Both the position numbers and the translations under genes were made by a program. From positions 248,001-312,000 of the forward strand of contig JAEBUN010000037.1 of NCBI GenBank assembly GCA_023014365.1: DNA of 64,000 nucleotides, read 5' to 3'. The notes beneath the pieces were generated by a model that saw only the letters and a program-made list of their open reading frames with translations, was not told where the DNA came from and made no database searches. Numbering within the stretch: the first letter of the stretch is position 1; each line of letters starts with the position of its first letter. Positions 12,633 through 22,898 of the stretch are shown in pieces. Source of the stretch: Lepiota brunneoincarnata (lineage: Eukaryota; Basidiomycota; Agaricomycetes; Agaricales; Agaricaceae).

Positions 12633-12796
12633 CCAAATAACTCGTCTCTTTGTTTCGAAGCCAGGGTTGTTCCGCAACCACACTCGCCTTTGTTGGAGTG
12701 TTAGCGCTGTTTATTTGTGTTCGTTTGTTTTTCGTTTTGGTTTTGGTTTCGTTTCGGCGCTTCTTACGTGCTGAAGAGTCTGCTTCTCTTCATCAG
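12061..12796 (+). mobile_element. solo LTR of the gypsy family, with 4-bp TSD (TCAG)
   Basis: 12065-12792 (728 bp) starts TGTAGAGGTGGGCAAGCGGC and ends CTTCTCTTCA, matching the LTRs at 32213-32939 and 39130-39856 over the whole length but clearly diverged. It is flanked by TCAG on both sides (12061-12064, 12793-12796). Unit A of the duplication, near 8245, reads GGTCAGAACCAAG and shows the empty site with one TCAG. It has TATATAAG at 12533-12540 followed by a small inverted repeat at 12552-12566, and a CT microsatellite at about 12605-12632. Excision by LTR-LTR recombination is the usual origin of such solo LTRs. Confidence 0.95.
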
Positions 12797-13683
12797 ACCC
12801 AAGAGGGCAGGGGGAGGCTGCTATTCCCGTCTTTCTATTTTCGGGTTGATGCTGTGGCGTCATATATCACGGACTAAACCGGGACGGAAGTTACTCGAAA
12901 CTATCCAATGATCTCATATAACAGCCTTTCTGCAAGAGCAGATGAATCGAAAATATTCCAACCCTTCACAGAAGATTGAGTCTTACTTGTTCGCAGCCCT
13001 AACCTCAGGAGAGATTCCAACTGATTAAATTGTTCATTCCATTCGGTTGTGTTTCATGATTGCCGGCACTAACTTGAACTCCGTGATACTGAAGCACCCA
13101 GCTCATTTTTACCATATTCGTCAGAAGATTTTGCAGTACATATCTGGAGGCTGAACAAAATCCGTCTCTTTGTCTCGAAGCGAACATCTTTTTAAGACTA
13201 TCAATTCTAGTCGTTTGCCACACGTTTGCCACGAGAGACCTATACCGTCAAAGTCTGCAACTGGGGCGTGTCACGGCTCTCTTCCAAAAAAAGTGCCCAC
13301 GGCTGTAGAGAGGGATCTGCCCGAGCTGCTCGGACAAAATGGACACGACAAGTGGGGCATCCGAAGTGCGAAGCCTGCATGAGACACGCGGGTACCCTAC
13401 ATATAGGCGAGGTCACGAAGCTCATGTTTTCCTCTGAACACCTTTCGCCTACCTGCAGTAATAGTCACGATCAAGGGGCTAGTCCGATGGACTAATTTCT
13501 GGCAGAACCAACCCATTTTCTCATCGAGTGGGTGATGATGCCCTGGGCTTGTCCCTCGTACGAGTAGTTTTGTTTTGGAAAGCTGAAAGGCACCAGGCAC
13601 ACGGTATTGTTGCTTTGGCGAAGAGGCCAGGCTTATGTACTGTACATACACTACTCGCTTATTTCGGAGTCCCTAGTCACAAG

Positions 13684-13699
13684 CCCCCCCCCCCCCCCC
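13684..13699. repeat. poly-C run (16 C)
   Basis: An uninterrupted run of C inside unit B; such runs are prone to length error in sequencing. Confidence 0.85.
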
Positions 13700-13825
13700 T
13701 GCGCAACGGCCACCCTCCACTCTAATACTCGACCTAATTAGCGACCAGCGTACAGCCCATCCGCTCAACTCAGGTCAAAGCCCCGGGGAAATATTGACCA
13801 GATAACGGGGCTCGTATCCCTTGTC

Positions 13826-14744
13826 CGGGAGATCAGAACCCCCCACCGAAATAGGGAGAGAGTTGCCAACTTGCCCATATACTGTTGCCTGCAGGGAGGT
13901 TAATGATAAGGCAAATCGTCGGATTTGAACATGACTTCCGGTACAGTGCAACACTTTCGGGGATTCTGTCATTGGGCCATACTGTGCATTCCCGGCTATC
14001 GTCTTATCGGAATTGTCTCACAGTCTTCTTTTCGGGTTCGTCCTCCGTAGTGTATGCAGGCTCCTATATTCTCATGGAGTTTGATCCCAATTTATTCAGA
14101 GCGAAAGTCGTTTGAGTTAGTCCAGAATCACTTGTAGCTTATTTGGAATTTCTGGAATCTTCAGGACATCGATGAACGAGTTATACCCTGAGTAACAATG
14201 ATACAATCTCTCTAATTTTGGGACCGCTGGATATGTCCTAGGTGCTTACTGATTTCCCATGCTACTACATCTTCTTTCGATCTCACGAAACGGCTTCCAT
14301 TGCCGTCAGATGCGAGGTCCATCCTGGGTTCACTTCCCACGAGTGAATCGCCCGCGAGGTAAATGTTGGTGTTCTAATGAATAAGCCGCCCGATCCCATC
14401 AGCCCGACAAGGTATCGTATAGCAAGGAGATGTAACATGTAACAGCAAAGAACAGGGGGAATGACTTATGGGGAAGGAATGGCGGCTTTATACGCTCATT
14501 GCCTCCTCCGATACCTCACATTCGGGCTTACGCACGCATTCTCTCTTCGTTACTGCAGAATACCACAGCCACAACTTATTGGCCCTGGTAGCTCGGAAAG
14601 CCCTACCTTGGAAGTGGAGCGAGTACCACCGCACGAGGGCGCGAGGGCGGCGGTACAGTACATCCTCATGATGAACATGGATGGCACACGGAGGCATAGG
14701 ATACAAGAAATTGAACGCAACAGAAATCAATCAGGTTCCCTATT
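13826..14744. other. intergenic, no gene seen
   Basis: This lies downstream (3') of the GH3 gene. A plus-strand frame at 14461-14811 overlaps the GH3 3' end and looks like chance. Nothing here is recognised. Confidence 0.45.
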
Positions 14745-17247
14745 TTACAAGCATCCGAAATCGAAAGCATGGTACCTCAAATACGCTTCGAGGTATCCCT
14801 GCGGCCACTGAACAATACGTGTAGAGCTACCAACCATCTCAAACTCATGGGTCAAAACTCCCTTCCCCGTGTCAAGGACAAGCTTATACGAGCCATTATA
14901 GATCCAAAGATCTCCCCTCTCATCGGCGCGGGCGACAGAGCCAAGTGTCACCTTGAGATTAACAACAGAGGACGTTCCTGCCTTTCAAATTGTGCGTTCG
15001 AGCATACGCAACGAGCTCCTTTTTCGGATGGGGGGCGGGGCCTCCATTACCGCTGAGAAATAGGAGAGCAACATAGTCGGATGTGATGCGCCCAGTGTTA
15101 CGGATGCGAACTTGGAAAGTGTCGAATGTAGCGAGATCCAGGGGGCCACTGTGACTGCCCCGAACTAGTTGCTGTATGTTGTAGCGCGTGCTGGGCTGAC
15201 GTTCCCAGGAAAAACCGAAAGTGGTAAAGTGCAAGCCATGTCCAAATTCGAATACGGGGGTACCTGTGTACCACTTGTATGTGCGCCCAGGATTCGTACT
15301 ACTCGGGCGAAGCGACATGTCCGTCATCTGAACTCGGCTGGTATACTCCGCAGGGTACTGTGTAACTGGAAGGCGCCCCGCGGGAGCGGTAGAGCCAGTG
15401 ATGATATCAAATAGGGCAGTGCCGCCACTTTGGCTTGGGTAACCAGCCCAAATAATCGCTCGCACCTGCGTTGACTGGTTAGCTATAGCTTATGGTCCGG
15501 AGCCTGAAGCACGTACAGCGCTTGTTTGCGACAAGTTGCGTATCATCAACCTGACCTCCACCAAACTGCAATACGATAACGGGTTTCCCCAGTGATGCGA
15601 GTCGTGCAACCAAGTCCAATTGATTGCCCGGCCATGTGATAGCGAGGCGATCCCTCGCTTCCGTCTCAATATCCTGGTCGATGCCTCCAGCAAAAATGAT
15701 CACGTCGCTTGCCTTTGCAGCGTTAATGGCTTCTGCGAAGCCAACGTCGGAGGTGGTGTTCGTCCCCGTTCCAAAAGCAAATTTGGCGTTGAATCCGGCA
15801 TCAATGGCACCTTGGAGTGGGCTGACAAGGAACGGTGCGGCACCAACATAATCGCCCTGCATACCGACTGTCGCATTTGCATACGGTCCAATAATCGCCA
15901 GCTTCTTGACACTCGTTGGGAGAGGAAGGAGCCCGTCATTCTTCAATAGTACAATGCTTCCGACAGCAGCTTGGTAGGCGAGGGACCGAGCCTGAGGCGT
16001 GTTCACATCCGACCAGCCGAGCTGCCTATATGGCTGGGATTCTGGAGGATCAAAGTACCCAAGTCTAGACCACGGGGTTGTCAGTCATTCCCCATACATG
16101 GAAGATGGATAGACGAGCATCACCTCATCAGGGACGTATACTGACGAACGAGAGTGCGCTCTAAATCCGTTCTAGTGACCAACGATTGGTTCAAAGCAGC
16201 CGGCAGGTCGTCTCCAAATGTGGTCCCACAATCAACATCCGTTCCAGCCTTCAAAGCGTCCGCAGCAGCCTCGACGAACGAACTTGTAAAATTGTGCGTG
16301 CTGAAAACACTGTTAACAGCATCACAATCCGCTACCACCCAGCGATCATTGTTGAAGCCCCAATGATCACGAAGGATGTCTTGCAAAAGATAGGAGCTCG
16401 CACAAGCGGGGACGCCATTGACGGAGTTAAAGCTGCACATAACGGAAGCAGCTCTAGCGTCACGCACGCAGCTTTGGAAGGGTGGGAGGTAGTATTCGCT
16501 CAGATCCTGAAGGGAGACCTGGGCGTCAAAATGAAACCTGTCTATGCCCTCCCAATCTTCCAGGTCGTACGCTGCAAAGTGTTTACAATCCGCAGCAACC
16601 TTGAAATAAGGTCCGGGGGTCGATTCCGCCTTGCAAGCCGTCGATGAGATTGAACACATATTGTGAGATGTGGAAGGGGTCCTCTCCTGGGGTTTCCTGT
16701 CCGCGACCCCAGCGAGGATCTCTGAAAGGGTTGATATTGGGAGTGAAAAAATCGAGCCCCGCCCGACCAGCGTTGTTAAACGCACGAGCCTCTGTACTAA
16801 TGACGTTGGCTACAGCTTTGACCAACGCGTCATCGAAGGTTGCGCCGAGGTTAATTGGCTGTGGGAAGGATGTCGCAGAGCTGAACTCGCCGCTTGGAGC
16901 GAATGTGACACCAGGACTGAAGGCAACACCGTGCTGCACAGCACATGAAGTCATTTGGAATACGCTGTAATATTCAAGGGAGACATACTAGAGCCTCCGA
17001 CCACCATTGATATGATGGAACGCCGAGACGGGGAACCCCAGGGGATACATTATTAGTGTTTTGGGTCAGTTCTTCATCAGTAAACATATTGATCAGAGCT
17101 CGGGCCCGGGTCGATGGGTCCTTTGTGGTGTCACATACAACAGTGGTTTTCAGGGGCCCATTCCTACAATCAGGGAAGGAAAAGTTGAACTGTGCCAGCG
17201 TAAGGATTCACCGCAAGGGCAAGAGTAGATACGATGAGCAGAATCAT
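14745..17247 (-). CDS. secreted glycoside hydrolase family 3 beta-xylosidase-like enzyme (frame breaks present)
   Basis: GH3 beta-xylosidases release xylose from xylo-oligosaccharides outside the cell. The ATG at 17247 opens MILLIVSTLALAVNPYAG, a clear signal peptide. The mature part contains RLGVPSYQWWSEALHGV, then DFFTPNINPFRDPRWGRGQE, CKHFAAYDLEDWEG, CSFNSVNGVPAC and WVVADCDAV (the conserved SDxxA-region catalytic Asp). The second domain has VGSIVLLKNDGLLPLP, IGPYA, WAGYPSQSGG, VTQYP and FGHGLHFTTF, and the C-terminus is a fibronectin-III-like fold (VTLGSVARADERGDLWIYNG). Introns such as 16968-16939 region and 16121-16069 join cleanly. However, single-base shifts are needed near 17190, 16612 (one C too many in a C run) and 14972, and the join near 15500 is unresolved. 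It is either an eroded gene or one with consensus errors. Confidence 0.75.
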
Positions 17248-17589
17248 GTCTCCTTGGCTTTCAGACAACCGGAGGAGACTCCTTATGTTGAGGGGTAGTC
17301 ATTGATGCTTCGACGTCTTCCCCGAGATAATACCGGGTAGAGCTTCTTGTCATGCTGCTCAAACTCGAGCAGCTGAGGAGGGGACTTGGACCTTAGAGTC
17401 ACGAGTAGCGTTGAGGGTCTCACCGAAGGCTAACGAAGCGCCAGATAGCTTCCGAGGCGTTGATCTAGCACTGGATATAGATTGATAAGAACTGTCTGTG
17501 AGAATATTCTGTTTTTATAAACGATGTGGTAGTGGTCGTGGTCAGAGGATCGTAGAGAGCACTGGATGCTGGGAGTCTGGGAGAAAGTC
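17248..17589. other. upstream of the GH3 gene, no gene seen
   Basis: Expected to hold the GH3 promoter. No convincing TATA box or coding exon was identified. Confidence 0.4.
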
Positions 17590-18420
17590 GAGCAAGTCCG
17601 AAGTTGATCCAATTGCACGTGATCAAATATTGTGCTCCTCCGGCCTACCTAGATTTCTGCAATGGAACGTCCTTGTCGAAACCAGTCGAATGCAAGATCC
17701 GGTTTTCCAACACCAAGAGCAAATGCGGCTGTCCTCCCTTGGAATTTCACCATTAAGTTGCGAATGGCGTATAACAATGAGATCTCCAATCCAAGCAACC
17801 TCTAGAAAGTGATTGATGGCATGACGATGTGCAGTCAAGGCAGAAGATAGATCCCGCTTGGTTTCACAGAGATCCCACTGTCTAGCCGTGAGGGAAATGA
17901 GTGAGCCAATCTTGGGGGTTGCAGCCGACCGAAAATGTGAAATTGCCTCATTCAAGTCAAATGGTGACCCAGCGTGAGCAAACAGACCCTTCGAAGAAGA
18001 ACCCCAACATTGTGTAGCCGTACTGGTTTGCCAGCATGACTGTGTGCGGCGAGCGACACCGCCTGCGGGTGAGCCTCCATCGCCTCCTTCGAGGTTACTC
18101 AGCGTCTCCGTGCGCTTAAACCGACTCCAGAAACCATCAGACCTGAGGCTGTTAAGCGAAACTGGTTTGTCGGCATGACCATCTGGGGTGAGTGAAAATT
18201 GCCCGCCGTTGATTCTTGATCGCCTCCTCGAGGTCGTTTCAACATCCCTGGTTGTTGACTTGCCCTGTTTTTTTTTGGAGGTCTAGTCGTCTGGGGTGAG
18301 TGGCACCGCCCCGCTGGAGAGTCTTGACCGCCTCCTCGTTGTCGTTCATCACCCCTGTACACACAAAACGGTACTCGAGCTCGAGGAAACTCCCGGGACC
18401 GTTGAGCCATTTTGTCGGTG
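17590..18420 (-). pseudogene. TPR-CHAT protein remnant (TPR part only)
   Basis: The minus strand shows degraded tetratricopeptide repeats and the linker that precedes a CHAT domain in fungal TPR-CHAT proteins. Visible pieces are NDNEEAVKTLQRGG, NDLEEAIKNQRRA, DLNEAISHFRSAATP, SALTAHRHAINHFLEVAW and, in another frame, AAFALGVGKPDLAFDWFRQGR (compare AAFSLGNVENALEWLEQGR in the plus-strand gene near 55150). It then stops (TAG) within a few codons and no CHAT sequence follows towards 17400. Frames change several times, and an A-rich run sits near 18270. The homology to 52985-56799 is by motif, not alignment. Confidence 0.6.
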
Positions 18421-19032
18421 TCACACGGGGTGGTATATACAACGAAGTCTTGTTGTCCGCTGTCAAGCCGCAGCAGACAGGAACAGTGTTCCTGGATGTA
18501 TTCAACAGGCTAACAATACCAAGCATATTAGGACGAATTATAGCTGGCTAAGTCACAGACCCGGGTTGAAGGCAAGGCAGTTAACATACAAGAGTTTCCT
18601 TGGGCCTGATGTGTTCTGCTCGAAACAAGGTCTGGTTATGTTGAGAGTGTCAAACCACGAATAGTAAGATCTAGTGAGAAATTGTAACTAAGGGGACAGA
18701 AGGGCGGGTTGTGCAGCCTAGGTCACTGTGAGAAGTAGGTAAATGTATTGGGCATGTCTACTGAAGGCATGTTGCTGTAATACGTATTTGTCTTGAATGG
18801 GCCCACTGGCCAAAAACGATCGTCCACGAGGCGAACATTGGCAGTCGAATGAGAAAGTCATCTCACTCCATCCAGCCCAACGAAGCACAGCAAGGGGGGG
18901 ATCGACCTGGTAAACGAGATGTGCTATAGCATTCTTACAATAGACAAAGAAACTTCGTCCCTCGGTCCCAAATACCAGCTACAGCCCTACCTGTCGAATT
19001 ACCAATGGACCAGAACAACTTCCATAACACTC
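18421..19032. other. intergenic, no gene seen
   Basis: No recognisable exon on either strand. Confidence 0.4.
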
Positions 19033-20097
19033 TCACAACCTGGCCTCGACCTCGTCGGCGCCCAGGCCCAGGTGGTGATTTGACTCTGCATCCGAATCAC
19101 CAGGGCTGGAAATATTAACCATTCGAGAAAGGGACCCAAAGATGGACTTAGTACGCTCAGGATCGCGGCGCCAGCTAGGGAAGCTGGTGAGGTGGATAGG
19201 AGTGTTCTCGTTCGGTGGTATGGAGAGATCGTAAGAGGTTTCTGAAGTGCAGGGGGAGTAGGAGAGGTGTGGAATGGGTGTAACTTGGGAGGGGTGAATG
19301 GGGGGGGCGGGGTGATGTAGGCGTGCTCGAGACAGTAGGGGAGACGGGGGGAGGGGGTGGATTGGGGCTTGAGTTGGTGTTAGTAAGGGAGGTGTTGAAG
19401 ATCGGTAGGATGGGTTTTGACGATCATTTGGGTGGACACATGAGCGTTGGTAGGAAAGGGGGGTGAGGGAGATGGAAATCTACTCATGCGGGAGAAGACG
19501 AGGCATTTCTCGCATACCATGATTCTCCGGATACTGCAATCGTTGGGCAAAGGTTGAACGTTGAACGAGATTCGGGTTCTACGGTTGTTGTTCCAGCGGT
19601 TCCTGCGAGGGCAAAGCTGGGTCCAGATCAGTCGGGTTAAGTTTGAATTGTTCGTATGGCTGGCATAGGGACGGGTACACCGACCGGCGCTTCTGTAGAA
19701 GCTGAGGGACTGTGGGTTGATGGGCATAAAAGAGAGGTAGAATATAATCCTTGGAATGACCCTGACTTTTCGGATGCTCATTTTCTTTTGTCGCCTTGGT
19801 CGTCTCAGAATTAAAAGCATTTTCTTCAGGGTTATTCAGCGTGAACATGCCATCAGGGCCCGGATCCGGGTCAATGTTAGCCTCCAGATCCTCATCTTTT
19901 TCCCGCGAGACAAGCCGAGTCCCGACTTCCTCAACCTGCTTCTGCGCCTCTGCTGCTCCGCGTTGGGACGGAATCGACGGACAACCATGGGACCAATCAA
20001 CGGTATACCCAAAGAATTCTTTCGTGAGCATCCAGAGGATAGTAACGAGGTAGACGAGGTAGGCTCTGCATATTGATGTGTTGTGCCGTATGCCCAT
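19033..20097 (-). CDS. hypothetical protein, possible membrane anchor plus acidic and proline-rich regions
   Basis: I do not recognise this protein. A frame starting at 20097 gives MGIRHNTSI, then a hydrophobic stretch (AYLVYLVTILWML), then a charged region (EEVGTRLVSREKDEDLEANI). After at least one further exon, a strongly proline/serine-rich segment (SSPNPPPPPVSPTVSSTPTS) leads into SFPSWRRDPERTKSIFGSL and a TGA at 19035-19033. The G-rich plus strand at 19250-19380 is simply the complement of the proline codons. Exon joins are not resolved, so the boundaries and the inclusion of both parts in one gene are tentative. The start faces TOM70 across about 220 bp. Confidence 0.4.
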
Positions 20098-20318
20098 CGG
20101 AGAGTGCGTCTTTGAAAGACGCGGAAAGGAGATAGGAAATGGCCAGAGATAAATTTCTGCAGGCAAGGCTGACCGGCTGGCACTGATATGCGAGGCAGCC
20201 GGTATCAGGCATGATTGAAAACATTAGGCCGGAGTTGTATTACGCCAACATTCCCACGGCCCAAGAAACAAATTTTGTGAGATTATTACGGCTCAACTGC
20301 TCCATTACCACACCCCAA
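20098..20318. promoter_or_regulatory. probable divergent promoter between TOM70 and the hypothetical gene
   Basis: 221 bp lie between two outward-facing start codons. No clear TATA element is visible. Confidence 0.35.
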
Positions 20319-22455
20319 ATGTCGTCCTCCACCTCTCCCTCTCTCCTTGAGCGCGCACAGGGCTTTGTATCCGAGAACAAGCGTGCAATCCTCATTGGGA
20401 CTGCTGCTGCCATCGTTGCCGCCGGAGGCGTCGCTTACTATGCCTCAACATCTCGGCAACGTTCGGCCGCAGGAGACCTCGAGAAAGGCGAGAGAAAGGA
20501 CAGGAAGAAAGGCAAAAAGAAGAAGGGCGCGGCAAAGGACTCGTCGCAGGGCCCCGTCCTTGAAGAGCAGGAAGTCGACGGTCCAGGTGGAGGGTGAGTA
20601 ATTATCGCCGAAGGCTCAGCTTCCTCTGTGTAACTCTCTGAAATGGCACAGTCAACGTCGAGGAATTGAGTGCGGAGGAGATTGTGGCCAAGTCTGAGGA
20701 GGTCCGTTCGGGCTCCCTCTTGATTGCTGGCACCGGCTTATTCACAGGCACCAGGAGCGGGCGGAAATCGCGTCTACGTTCAAGCAAAAGGGCAACAATG
20801 CCTACAAGTCGTCCAACTACTCACAAGCTGCCGAATATTACACCAAAGCCATCCAAATATCGCCGAAGCCAGAGCCGACCTTCTACAGTAACCGTGCGGC
20901 ATGCTATATGAACATGTCGCCGCCCCAACACGAAAAAGTAGTTGCCGACTGTGACGAGGCCCTGAGACTCGACCGAACCTACGTGAAAGCACTCAACCGA
21001 CGTGCCACCGCGCTTGAGGGTCTAGGCCAATACGAGAATGCTCTGCGCGGTATGTAATATTCTCTTCAGCTCCACATTCGCTCACGTGTTGACGAACCCG
21101 TAGACTTTCACCGCTGCCACAATCCTGGATAAATTCCAAAACGAGTCGACGGCAGCCGCTGTCGAACGAGTCCTCAAAAAACTCTCGACTGCAAAGGCCA
21201 CCGAGATCCTTAAAGGTCGGGAACCTCGACTTCCCTCACATACTTTCATCTCTGCCTACTTTGCTGCCTTCCGCGAACGCCCATTACCCTCATCACCTGA
21301 AAATCCGACGCAAGGCGATAAGACACTATTGCTCGCGCTTGAGGCGCTCAAAGCATCTGATTATCCTCACGCCATTACCTTTATCAATGAAGCTATTGAA
21401 CAAGGCATCTCGACACTGTTAGCTCAGGCGGAGGCGCTTAACCTCCGGGGGACGTTCAAATTCTTGATGGGTGATGTGGAGGGTGCCAAGGCCGACCTCG
21501 AAGAGAGCATCAAACTCGTACCTTCGTTCACACAATCTCTCGTGAAGATCGCTAGTGTGCACATGGAGCATGGTGATCCCCAGAAGGCGTTCGAATGCTT
21601 TGAACAAGCCATCAAACATAACCCCAAAGACGCTGATATTTATTACCACCGCGGACAGGGTACGTGTCTTCAGTTTTGAACATTACGATGCGTGCTCATG
21701 AGGGGGGGTTGGGACATGCAGTGTTATTTATTATGAACGAGTTCACAGAGGCTGCTCAAAACTACACCAAGTCGACTGAGCTCGATGACACCTTTGTATT
21801 CAGCCACATCCAACTTGCGGTTGCACAATACAAGGCTGGAAACCTCGCGAACAGTATGGCTACTTTTAGACGGACGCTGAAAGCCTTTCCTCAGCGTAGC
21901 GAACCCCAAAATTATTAGTAGGTTTTCCCTTGATCAACCATACACATATCCCTTATATATACTGTTTTCTAGCGGTGAACTTCTCCTCGATCAAAACCGC
22001 TTCCAAGACGCGATAGAGAAATTCGATCGAGCTATCGACCTCGAGAAGGCGAAATCACCACCCAACGTCCTCTCGCTCGTGAACAAGGGGCTTGCACTAT
22101 ATCAATGGAAGCAGGATGTCGGGGCTGCAGAGAGGTGTTGTAATGAGGCGTTGAGGATTGATCCAGAATGTGAGGCTGCTGTGGCAACGCTCGCACAATT
22201 GAATTTGCAGCAGGGTCGAATCGAGAAGGCGGTGGAGATGTTTGAGAAGCAGGCCGAGTTGGCGAGGAGTGAACCTGAGCTGGCGAATGCGTTGACTTAT
22301 CAATACGTATGTGTTCTTTTTTCTTTTTCTTTTGTGTGCGTATGTGTGGCATGGCTGATGTGATGAGATAGGCGTCGAGAGCTCAGCTCGAGTTTCTTAA
22401 GACTTATCCTGACAGGGCGGCGCAGCTGACTCAGATTGCGAGAACTATGGCTTGA
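20319..22455 (+). CDS. TOM70: TOM70-like mitochondrial import receptor
   Basis: Tom70 is the outer-membrane receptor that takes carrier precursors from Hsp70/Hsp90 for import through the TOM pore. The ATG at 20319 opens MSSSTSPSLLERA, followed by an N-terminal anchor (RAILIGTAAAIVAAGGVAYY), a lysine-rich linker (RKDRKKGKKKKGAA) and a series of TPRs. The first TPR block is FKQKGNNAYKSSNYSQAAE with YSNRAACYMNM and ALNRRATALEGLGQYENAL, the Hsp70/90-tail clamp. Later repeats include LNLRGTFKFLMGDVEGAKAD, YYHRGQ and NKGLALYQWKQDVGAAE. The end is TQIARTMA. Intron 1 has donor gtggag after position 20586 and its acceptor before 20652; later introns also keep frame. Length is about 600 aa, normal for the family. 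Confidence 0.93.
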
Positions 22456-22898
22456 GTAGGGATAAATCCAGAGAGCGTTTGAGTGGCAGTGGAGTTTTGG
22501 CTATCGACGAACATCAAACGGACCTACTCATTTCTTCTCTCTGCTCGGTCCACACGCTTGCTTTCCAGAATATTTCGTACTTGGTTACCTCGCCCTTCAA
22601 TTACTAATAGTCCTTTTTTCTTATCTGCTCGATTATCATATCTTCGTAATCGCCCGCAGCTTTTATGCCTTGTGACTCTTTTTTTTTTGCTTTCTATCTG
22701 AGTCTCGTGGCAATGCAGATCTCCATTCACAAGATAATAATTGACAGTCACAGTTGGTTGATATTCTCTATCCACCGAGCCGTTTGGCGCCCAAGCACCG
22801 GAAGCGTGGTTGTGATCGTTAGGCTCAGTTACGGTCCCATAGTCAAAAAAATGAAATTCGTAGAGTTATAGTACAGTATTTGCGGTGTTCCGTCGCCT
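22456..22898. other. intergenic between convergent genes
   Basis: 3' flanks of TOM70 (plus) and the first sacsin-like gene (minus). T-rich runs near 22680 fit 3' processing signals, but nothing specific can be called. Confidence 0.45.

Larger units (their letters stand above)
9345..13825. repeat. large direct duplication, unit B
   Basis: This is the second copy of the block at 5885-9155. It is longer because it contains a 728-bp solo LTR (12065-12792) and a 243-bp tandem repeat (9661-10146). It also contains a run of 16 C (13684-13699) where unit A reads a short mixed sequence. Divergence between the units is far greater than between the two LTRs of the full-length element, so the duplication is old. 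Boundaries are estimates. Confidence 0.8.

Noticed and set aside
13684..13699. Poly-C run as a possible telomere-like or regulatory repeat
   Set aside because: A plain homopolymer inside a duplicated block, with no telomeric unit repetition.
14461..14811. Plus-strand frame of 116 codons
   Set aside because: Overlaps the 3' end of the GH3 gene in antisense and has no motif.
19250..19380. G-rich plus strand as a G-quadruplex cluster
   Set aside because: It is the complement of proline codons in a likely minus-strand coding region, which explains the composition more simply.
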